Shown piece after piece: positions 7,514 through 12,939 of a DNA stretch of 12,939 nucleotides (position 1 is the first letter of the stretch; each line of letters starts with the position of its first letter). The position numbers and the translations under genes were made by a program. This stretch comes from an uncultured Clostridia bacterium (lineage in GTDB: Bacteria > Bacillota > Clostridia > Christensenellales > Aristaeellaceae), in the NCBI GenBank assembly GCA_937886445.1, contig CALGBY010000008.1, positions 1-12,939 on the forward strand, in the 5' to 3' direction. The notes under the pieces were generated by a model, which saw only the letters and a list, made by a program, of their open reading frames with translations, searched no databases and was not told where the DNA came from.

Positions 7514-7531
7514 ATCTGCATGCATGCAGAT
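7514..7531. promoter_or_regulatory. 18-bp perfect palindrome upstream of the BMP promoter
   Basis: ATCTGCATGCATGCAGAT is fully self-complementary and begins 8 bp upstream of the -35 box, a typical place for an activator or an upstream operator. Its right end overlaps a second small inverted repeat (AGATT, one base, AATCT; 7528-7538), so ATCT/AGAT half-sites recur three times in 25 bp. Which protein binds is unknown. Confidence 0.6.
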
Positions 7532-7538
7532 TTAATCT

Positions 7539-7645
7539 TTTGTTAACATACAAGAGGCATAGCATTCCCCGCCGCGGATGCGGCCGATGACATGACGGCA
7601 ATACAGACCCCGATCGCCCTTCTGACAGACTGCTGCGCGGAAATG
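7539..7645. other. Intergenic stretch without a recognisable gene
   Basis: This lies between the palindrome upstream of the BMP promoter and the terminator of the acyl-CoA ligase gene. Only a short GCCGC-GGAT-GCGGC hairpin is visible near 7570-7583. No coding sequence with a ribosome binding site and no known RNA was recognised. Confidence 0.5.
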
Positions 7646-7675
7646 AAAACGGACACCGCCCGAAAGCGATGTCCG
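7644..7675 (-). terminator. Intrinsic terminator of the acyl-CoA ligase gene
   Basis: Arms 7650-7659 (CGGACACCGC) and 7666-7675 (GCGATGTCCG) form a 10-position stem with one mismatch and a 6-nt loop. On the minus strand it is followed by TTTTCATTT. It begins 43 bp after the ligase stop codon. Confidence 0.88.
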
Positions 7676-7718
7676 AAAATATCCCTGATGATGAGGCAAC
7701 TCCTGCCGTATCCGAAGG

Positions 7719-9353
7719 TCAGCTCCTGTTCTGCTGGGCTACCAGCGCGTCTCCGCAGTAGATGCTGCGCAGCTTCGGCTTTTCGATCTTTCCGGTGGGG
7801 TTGCGGGGAACCTCTGCAAAGATGATCTTGCGGGGGCGCTTATAACGGGGCATGCCCGTATTGAAATCGTTCAGCTCTTCTTCGGTAAGGGTGTAGCCCG
7901 CCTTCACTTCCACGATCGCGGCGGCGATCTCACCCAGGCGGCTGTCCGGCACACCGATGACGGCCACATCCTTGATGGCGTCGTGTTTGCGCATAAAGTT
8001 TTCGATCTCAACGGGATACAGGTTTTCACCGCCGGTAATGATAACATCCTTCTTGCGGTCTACCAGTGTGATGAAGCCGTCTTCATCCTCCTGCGCCATA
8101 TCTCCCGTGAACAGCCATCCGTCCTTCAGCACTTCCTGTGTGGATTTCGGATCCTTATAGTAGCAGAGCATGACGCCGGGACCCTTTACGCAAAGCTCAC
8201 CCACTTCACCCTTTTCAACGGTCTCCCCTTTATCGTTTACGATCTTCGTTTCCCAGCCGTAGCCCGCCTTGCCGATCGCGCCTACCTTGCCGATGTTTTC
8301 AACGCCGAGATGCACGCAGCCGGGGCCGATGGATTCGCTCAGGCCGTAGTTTGTGTCATATTGATGATGCGGGAATTTTGTCAGCCAGCGGTTGATAAGA
8401 GAAGGAGGAACAGGCTGCGCGCCGATATGCATCAAACGCCACTGGTCAGTGGTGTAGGAATCCAGCACCACATCGCCGCGGTCGATCGCGTCCAGAATAT
8501 CCTGTGCCCAGGGCACGAGCAGCCATACGATAGTGCATTTTTCCTGAGAAACGGTCTTCAGGATCCATTCCGGCTTGGTTCCCTTCAATAGAACAGCCTT
8601 TCCGCCGGAGATCAGGCTGCCGAACCAGTGCATTTTGGCGCCGGTATGATACAGCGGCGGGATGCAGAGGAACACATCGTCATGTGTCTGGCCGTGATGA
8701 GCCTGCTCGGTCTTGCAGGAATGCACCAGCGCGCGGTGCGCGTGAAGGATCGCCTTGGGAAAACCGGTGGTTCCGGAAGAAAAGTAGATGGCGCCGAAAT
8801 CGTCATCCGTGATCTGTACATCCGGCTTGGCGTCTGTGCAGTAACGGATCATCACCTCAAAATCATCCGCGAAGGACGGGCAGTCCTCTCCGATATAGAA
8901 AAGATGCTTGATATACGGTATCCTGTCGCAGATCTGCTCAACACGCCCGATAAACTCAGGACCGAAAGCGAGAATGGAACAATCGGCTTTTTCGAGACAG
9001 TACTTGATCTCTTCGGCGGTATAGCGGTAATTGAGCGGAACGGCGATCGCACCCGATTTGAGGATACCGAAATAGATCGGCAGCCACTCAATGGAGTTCA
9101 TCAGAAGGATCGCGACCTTGTCTCCCTTTTTTACGCCGCGTGAAAGCAGCAGATTGGCAAAACGGTTCGCTTTACGGTCAAAATCACGCCAGGTCAGCTC
9201 GCGGCGGAAATAATCACCGGGCTGGGGCTGCATCAAAGCGTACTCTCTCCAGGTAATCCGGCTGTCAGGCTCAAAATGCGGGTTGATCTCTACCAGCGCG
9301 ACCTCATCCGCGTACTGAACTGCATTTCTTTCAAGAAAATCGGTAATGGGCAT
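7719..9353 (-). CDS. Acyl-CoA ligase (AMP-forming, class I adenylating enzyme)
   Basis: This 544-residue cytoplasmic enzyme activates a carboxylic acid with ATP to an acyl-adenylate and transfers it to CoA. The visible core motifs are the P-loop SSGTTGFPK (192-200), YGLSE (336-340), TGD with D418, the hinge region DRKKD (432-436) followed by ITGGENLYPVEIE, and the catalytic lysine K522 in NPTGKIEK. Length and motifs fit fatty-acid or carnitine/crotonobetaine-type CoA ligases; the acid cannot be deduced. The N-terminus has two similar segments 20 residues apart (ITWREY at 33-38, LTWRDF at 53-58). Start: ATG at 9353 has GGAGGT 7 nt upstream. The frame stays open to 9632, but an in-frame ATG at 9383 lacks a Shine-Dalgarno and longer starts would run through the promoter and the neighbour's terminator. 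It is monocistronic, with its own promoter and terminator. Confidence 0.93.
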   Translation of the reverse strand: MPITDFLERNAVQYADEVALVEINPHFEPDSRITWREYALMQPQPGDYFRRELTWRDFDRKANRFANLLLSRGVKKGDKVAILLMNSIEWLPIYFGILKSGAIAVPLNYRYTAEEIKYCLEKADCSILAFGPEFIGRVEQICDRIPYIKHLFYIGEDCPSFADDFEVMIRYCTDAKPDVQITDDDFGAIYFSSGTTGFPKAILHAHRALVHSCKTEQAHHGQTHDDVFLCIPPLYHTGAKMHWFGSLISGGKAVLLKGTKPEWILKTVSQEKCTIVWLLVPWAQDILDAIDRGDVVLDSYTTDQWRLMHIGAQPVPPSLINRWLTKFPHHQYDTNYGLSESIGPGCVHLGVENIGKVGAIGKAGYGWETKIVNDKGETVEKGEVGELCVKGPGVMLCYYKDPKSTQEVLKDGWLFTGDMAQEDEDGFITLVDRKKDVIITGGENLYPVEIENFMRKHDAIKDVAVIGVPDSRLGEIAAAIVEVKAGYTLTEEELNDFNTGMPRYKRPRKIIFAEVPRNPTGKIEKPKLRSIYCGDALVAQQNRS

Positions 9354-9403
9354 CAGATCTACCTCCGGGAAGTGTTGACTCATGCATACCGCTGAGTACC
9401 CAT

Positions 9404-9432
9404 ATTTTAACATTGTCGATATTTTTTGTCTA
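9404..9432 (-). promoter_or_regulatory. Sigma-A-type promoter of the acyl-CoA ligase gene
   Basis: On the minus strand, -35 TAGACA (9427-9432) and -10 TAAAAT (9404-9409), each one base from consensus, are 17 bp apart. Transcription would start near 9397, about 44 nt before the ATG at 9353. This also supports the short start for the ligase. An 8-bp palindrome TGTATACA (9433-9440) abuts the -35 box. Confidence 0.72.
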
Positions 9433-9486
9433 TGTATACAGTGTCTTTTTTTTGTTTGGTATTCCCTGCCATATTCTTTCCGCAGG

Positions 9487-9520
9487 TATAAAAAAAGGGT
9501 ACCGGTCATGCCGGCACCCT
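9487..9520 (-). terminator. Intrinsic terminator of the family 5 binding-protein gene
   Basis: Arms 9497-9505 (GGGTACCGG) and 9511-9519 (CCGGCACCC) form a 9-position stem with one wobble and a 5-nt loop. On the minus strand it is followed by TTTTTTATAC. It starts 12 bp after the stop codon at 9532. Confidence 0.94.
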
Positions 9521-9531
9521 CATCAGGCTGA

Positions 9532-11541
9532 TCAGTCAAGGAATTCAAATACCTCTTCGGTACCTTCCTCCTCGAATACTTCCCCGCCTTCCTCTTCCTC
9601 TTCAGGCTGTCTGATATCTCCCATGCAGGCACCTACGACCGCCTGAGCCCATGAGATGTTCTCCGCGATATTGTAGTCCTGCAGGTTGGCAGTGTAAAAA
9701 TCAAAGTACACATTGGAGTATACGGGGATCGCAGGCAGCACTTCCACCCAGCGTTTCTGGAACTCGATCCACTTTTCGCAGTAGGTATACAGGTCACCGG
9801 GCTCGGTCTTGCGCATATCCACTGCCAGTTCAAACAATTCCTCATCCTTGATCCCGCTTGTGTTATATACGCCCTGAGCAGTATCATCGGTGGAATAGGT
9901 GAGCGAAGGATCGAATACCGTTCTGAAGTTGGTCGCAAGGAAGATCATGTCCGCGTCGCGTTCCGTCTGACGGTAGAAAATGTTGAGCAGCTCGTTCATC
10001 GGCATTTCTTCGATGGTCACCCGGATCCCGACCGGCTGCAGATTGTTGATGAAGCGTTCTTCAAGCGCGGAGCGGATGGTATTGCCCGCGGGGATCACAA
10101 GCTTGAGATCCAGCGCAATCAGGCTGCCGTCCACATTCTTGCAGCGCACACTGTCTGTTTCCTTATTGAAGCTGCCGCCGGCGGTATTGAGTGTCCATCC
10201 GTCCGCGATCAGCAGTTCCTCGGCGTGAGAAGGATCAAAAGCGTATACGGGGATCTCGTCCATGCTCAGCTCTTCCCACTGCTTCATCTTCTCTTCATAA
10301 GCGGCGATCTCAGCGGCGGTCGCGTCTTCACCGGGCACTTCCTCGGGCGCGGCAAGCGTGCCGCTGATCACCTGGTACATCCACTGCCCCATACCGTAAT
10401 AGCCGTCCACACGAAGTCCGTAATACCCGGTATAATCCTGTACCAGATTATCCTTATCCATGCAGGAGGCGATCGCCTGACGTACGGCACCGCTCTTTAC
10501 GGTGTCTTTTTCGCAGCAGAAGGTAACATAGCTGAGTCCGCTTCTGGTATAGTTGGTCATGGAATAGTAGCCGCCGGAGATCAGTTCCAGGCCTTTCTCG
10601 ATGGAGGCCGCGGAAACCACTTTATTGAGCAGGCCAACATTCGCCGCGCCCAGTTCTTCGATCATGTTATCATTGCTCGCGCCCTGATAAATGATCCTTT
10701 CGATCTGCGGCAGATTGCCCTTGCTGTCCCCCTTGAAATAAGGGTTGATCTCGAGTGTAACATTCTGTCCGTCAAAGCTGACCAGCTTATACGGTCCGCT
10801 CACAACGGAAGGATGAGAGAGGTATCCGGTCTCCGGATCAAGCACGGTCTGCCTGAGAAGATCCGCCGTAAAGGCTTCGCGGTTATCAAGGTATATGCCG
10901 TTGCCGTCATCCCTGACACTGCAGCCGGGCGCGATCACAGAAACAGGATAGGGGTAGTAATTGAGCAAACCGAGTTCATAGAAGAACGGCCGGTATTCAT
11001 GGCTCACCGTTACGGCAAGCATGAAATCATTCACAACGCGTATGCCGGTGAGCACATCGGACGCGCCGTTCAGATACGCGCTCATGCCCGCGATGCACTG
11101 GGCTCCGCTCACAGAGGCACCGATCTCAGCCATCTCGGGAGAAGCATTCAGAAGGATCGAAAACGCGTAATCCCGGGCAGTGATCTGTGTTCCGTCAGAA
11201 AAATACATGTCCTGATAGAGCGCCAGCGTGTAGGTACGGTCACCGATCTCGTTCTCCGTTACGGAGATACCGCTGACAACAGAATTGTTTACATCAAATC
11301 CGCCCAGTTCGGTGTTCCATTCAACCAGGTCATATCCGTGGAGGAGCAGTTGAATATCCATATCGGCGGTATTATTGCCGAACATGCCGGAAAAGAAATT
11401 TCCGTTCACTCCTGTTGTAGAGCCTACTGTAAGCTGATGATAATCATACACCGGAGCCGCCGGATCCGTGCCTTCCGCCAAAACGGAAACGCAGCTGATT
11501 ATCATCATAACAGCAATAACAGCAGCCATAAGTCTTTTCAT
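9532..11541 (-). CDS. Family 5 extracellular solute-binding protein (oligopeptide/dipeptide type)
   Basis: This 669-residue exported protein belongs to the SBP_bac_5 group (OppA/DppA), which bind peptides or other small solutes for ABC importers. The segment LALYQDMYFSDGTQITARDYAFSILL (split here as LALYQDMYFSDGT and QITARDYAFSILL, 106-131) contains the family's F-x-DG...TA-x-D pattern. The C-terminal half has the usual ADGW and LEERFINNLQPVGIRV region. The signal peptide is ambiguous: IISC (14-17) fits a lipobox, while VLA-EG (after A22) fits signal peptidase I. The last 28 residues (642-669) form a very acidic tail with 12 glutamates, beyond the usual fold. The start at 11541 was chosen for its GAGGT box and signal peptide; upstream in-frame codons add 18 non-signal residues. 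No permease or ATPase for it lies in the window. No good promoter was found, so it may be read from the surface-protein gene 90 bp upstream. Confidence 0.9.
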   Translation of the reverse strand: MKRLMAAVIAVMMIISCVSVLAEGTDPAAPVYDYHQLTVGSTTGVNGNFFSGMFGNNTADMDIQLLLHGYDLVEWNTELGGFDVNNSVVSGISVTENEIGDRTYTLALYQDMYFSDGTQITARDYAFSILLNASPEMAEIGASVSGAQCIAGMSAYLNGASDVLTGIRVVNDFMLAVTVSHEYRPFFYELGLLNYYPYPVSVIAPGCSVRDDGNGIYLDNREAFTADLLRQTVLDPETGYLSHPSVVSGPYKLVSFDGQNVTLEINPYFKGDSKGNLPQIERIIYQGASNDNMIEELGAANVGLLNKVVSAASIEKGLELISGGYYSMTNYTRSGLSYVTFCCEKDTVKSGAVRQAIASCMDKDNLVQDYTGYYGLRVDGYYGMGQWMYQVISGTLAAPEEVPGEDATAAEIAAYEEKMKQWEELSMDEIPVYAFDPSHAEELLIADGWTLNTAGGSFNKETDSVRCKNVDGSLIALDLKLVIPAGNTIRSALEERFINNLQPVGIRVTIEEMPMNELLNIFYRQTERDADMIFLATNFRTVFDPSLTYSTDDTAQGVYNTSGIKDEELFELAVDMRKTEPGDLYTYCEKWIEFQKRWVEVLPAIPVYSNVYFDFYTANLQDYNIAENISWAQAVVGACMGDIRQPEEEEEGGEVFEEEGTEEVFEFLD

Positions 11542-11588
11542 AATGCACCTCTTTACACCTGATCTACAGGTCATCTTGTCAGTGTTGT

Positions 11589-11629
11589 CCCTCACCCTTC
11601 CGTCTTGCGGCGGAAGGGTGAGGGGTTTT
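11589..11629. terminator. Perfect 14-bp hairpin between surface-protein and binding-protein genes
   Basis: CCCTCACCCTTCCG (11589-11602) and CGGAAGGGTGAGGG (11611-11624) pair perfectly around an 8-nt loop. The T-run (TTTT, 11626-11629) follows it on the plus strand, where no gene is read. On the minus strand, just after the surface protein's stop, there is no U-tract. It may stop antisense transcription, or act as a 3'-end stabiliser or leaky terminator for the minus-strand genes. Confidence 0.7.
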
Positions 11630-11631
11630 GC

Positions 11632-12939
11632 TTACTCGTAGCAGTCGCCCAGGTTCAGAGAGCCGTCTCCGAGACCCAGCGCAGTGTCAAAGTCATCGAT
11701 CGTAATGTAGCTGCCCGGCTTCGAATAGATAACCGTGATCTCCACATTACGTGCAGGCATTGTGCCCTCAACGGCAAGCCTGTTCGCGTTGTAACCATCG
11801 ATCAGCGGCGACCTTACATAGTAGGTATCTCCTTCGTACACATGGGTGTCCACATAGGTCTCGGCCGCCTGAGAACCGTCAGAGTATACATAACGGATCG
11901 TCAGCTTGAAGATTCCCTTCACGGCGTCTTCCTTGTCGGCCTGTCCTTCGGGAGTGAGATACTCTCCTTCATGCGCAGGATCCGGGATCGGATCAGCCTT
12001 GGCAACGGCGACATTCAGCACCGTTCCCGCCTCAGCGTCGTTATCGGTCACTGTGTATTCGGCGTATACCGTATAGGTCTCTCCCACTCTCAGTACATTT
12101 ACGATCTCGTGTCTGTCAGCCAGATCATCGTCAATATGAACATTTGTATAATCCACATTGCCGTTGTTGGTCACAGTGATCGTGTAGTGTACCGTGGTAC
12201 CGGGTCTTACCTTGTCGGTCACATCGCTGGTCTTTGTCACATTCAGCGTCACATCGATGGGCTCCGCAGTCACATCCGCACTGTCGTCGCTCTCAACGGT
12301 GTTGCCGTCAGGATCGATACCGTCCACCGTCGCGGTGTTCAGGATCTTACCGTTCAGAATATCCTCTCTTGTCACTGTGTAGCTGTAGGTCACTTCATCA
12401 TACTCACCGGGAGCAAGCTCTGTTACATTCAGCTTCACATTTTCAACCAGAGTATCGATCGCGTTCAGATCCTTCACCGTTACGTTGCCGGTATTTTCAA
12501 CTCTCACGGTGTAGGTGATCACATCACCCAGCTTCGCGTCGGCAGTGATATCGGATGTCTTCGTCACCTTCACGGAAGGCTTCTTCTCTTCGCCGGGCAC
12601 ATCATGCTCGTCTCCGCCCTCGGTCGTCTTGTCGTCCGGGTCGGTCACGATCACGGTCACGCCGTTCCTGATGATGCCTGCGTCGACGTCTTCCTGAGTG
12701 ACAGTGTACTTGTAGGTCGCGGTGGCGATATCCTTCGGGGCCAGCTCATCCTTGTCGAAGGTTACGCCCTCGACCAGGCTGTCCTTGACCTCGGTGATCT
12801 TCACCGTTACGTTACCGGTGTTCTCTGCCTTTACGGTGTAGGTGATCACATCACCCAGCTTCGCGTCGGCAGTGATATCGGAGCTCTTCGTCACCTTCAC
12901 GGAAGGCTTCTTCTCTTCGCCGGGCACATCATGCTCGTC
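11632..12939 (-). CDS. Repeat-containing surface protein, DUF11-like and MucBP-like domains (partial, N-terminus off the edge)
   Basis: The C-terminal 435 residues of a larger exported protein are visible; the reading frame stays open to the window edge, so the start and signal peptide are outside. Residues 1-113 and 114-226 are two copies of a 109-residue repeat starting VPGEEKKPSVKVTK, with GDVITYTV and the ENTGNVTV motif of DUF11-type beta-sandwich repeats. About 229-314 is a more divergent third repeat with NNGNVDYTNV. About 342-405 resembles a MucBP-like module (LTIRYVYSDGSQAAETY, SPLIDGY, GTMPARNVEITVIY). Such proteins are usually cell-surface stalks or adhesins. The final 30 residues contain no LPXTG motif, hydrophobic segment or basic tail; the protein ends in LNLGDCYE. 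How it is held at the surface is not evident. The valine codon at 12927 is not a true start, since the repeat continues through it. Confidence 0.85.
   Translation of the reverse strand, partial: DEHDVPGEEKKPSVKVTKSSDITADAKLGDVITYTVKAENTGNVTVKITEVKDSLVEGVTFDKDELAPKDIATATYKYTVTQEDVDAGIIRNGVTVIVTDPDDKTTEGGDEHDVPGEEKKPSVKVTKTSDITADAKLGDVITYTVRVENTGNVTVKDLNAIDTLVENVKLNVTELAPGEYDEVTYSYTVTREDILNGKILNTATVDGIDPDGNTVESDDSADVTAEPIDVTLNVTKTSDVTDKVRPGTTVHYTITVTNNGNVDYTNVHIDDDLADRHEIVNVLRVGETYTVYAEYTVTDNDAEAGTVLNVAVAKADPIPDPAHEGEYLTPEGQADKEDAVKGIFKLTIRYVYSDGSQAAETYVDTHVYEGDTYYVRSPLIDGYNANRLAVEGTMPARNVEITVIYSKPGSYITIDDFDTALGLGDGSLNLGDCYE
12506..12612. repeat. Tandem repeat copy A inside the surface-protein gene
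   Basis: This 107-bp block matches 12833-12939 with only two adjacent-region mismatches (ATGTC against AGCTC near 12555). The period is 327 bp, or 109 codons. The conserved part encodes the linker and first strands of the DUF11-like repeat, while the rest of the unit has diverged more. Confidence 0.92.
12833..12939. repeat. Tandem repeat copy B inside the surface-protein gene, reaching the window edge
   Basis: This is the partner of the block at 12506-12612, offset by 327 bp. It runs into the window edge, so further copies probably follow outside and the copy number is unknown. Confidence 0.92.

Noticed and set aside
6254..7546. Plus-strand open frame of 430 codons opposite the BMP gene
   Set aside because: It is a shadow of the strongly codon-biased binding-protein gene. 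It would also have to read through the terminator and promoter of that gene.
7424..7645. Possible purine riboswitch upstream of the nucleoside-binding-protein gene
   Set aside because: The predicted leader is only about 47 nt and shows only a short inverted repeat. No purine-type three-helix core was seen on the minus strand.
9354..9632. N-terminal extension of the acyl-CoA ligase (start at 9632 or 9383)
   Set aside because: The extension would include the neighbour's terminator and the ligase promoter and overlap the neighbour's coding end. GGAGGT sits 7 nt before ATG 9353, whereas ATG 9383 has no Shine-Dalgarno.
10225..11562. Plus-strand open frame of 445 codons opposite the family 5 binding-protein gene
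   Set aside because: No start signal or protein family pattern; the minus-strand gene explains the openness.
12436..12939. CRISPR-like or mobile repeat array at the right edge
   Set aside because: The repeat period is a whole number of codons (109) and the frame is kept, so this is a protein repeat and not an intergenic array.

Overview
The window looks like part of a chromosome from an uncultured, probably gut-associated, clostridial Bacillota. This rests on AGGAGG-type ribosome binding sites, TTGNNN/TATAAT promoters with 17-bp spacers, compact transcription units with intrinsic terminators, several exported solute-binding proteins, a TPR/DUF6273 lipoprotein, and a repeat-rich surface protein with DUF11-like and MucBP-like domains. 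No rRNA, tRNA, transposase, integrase, CRISPR array or riboswitch was recognised. Placement below class is not attempted.

Layout. (1) At 210-857 on the plus strand is a phosphoglycolate-phosphatase-like HAD hydrolase, ending in a strong terminator at 915-966. (2) The rest is on the minus strand. Read in the direction of transcription from the right, it begins with the C-terminal part of a large repeat-containing surface protein (12939-11632, cut by the window edge). Next is a family 5 peptide-type solute-binding protein (11541-9532), then a stand-alone acyl-CoA ligase (9353-7719). Last is a BMP-type nucleoside uptake locus (7423-995).

The nucleoside locus consists of a BMP-family binding protein (7423-6314), a TPR/DUF6273 lipoprotein (6129-4873), a double-domain ABC ATPase (4829-3240) and two permeases (3243-2020 and 2017-995). 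The binding protein has its own consensus promoter and a perfect-stem terminator. The lipoprotein has a second near-consensus promoter and is followed 43 bp later by the ATPase, which overlaps the first permease by ATGA. The first permease is followed after 2 bp by the second. The locus is therefore two transcription units: an abundant binding protein, and a lipoprotein-plus-transporter-core operon.

Most worth following up: (a) two perfect inverted repeats that bracket the binding-protein promoter, which look like operators; (b) a DUF6273 lipoprotein carried at the head of the transporter operon, while the binding protein itself lacks a lipobox; (c) the surface protein's C-terminus, which has no LPXTG motif or membrane anchor and instead ends in a short GDCYE tail. 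None of these is shown to be a new system; each is a testable lead. The remaining genes are members of well-known families.
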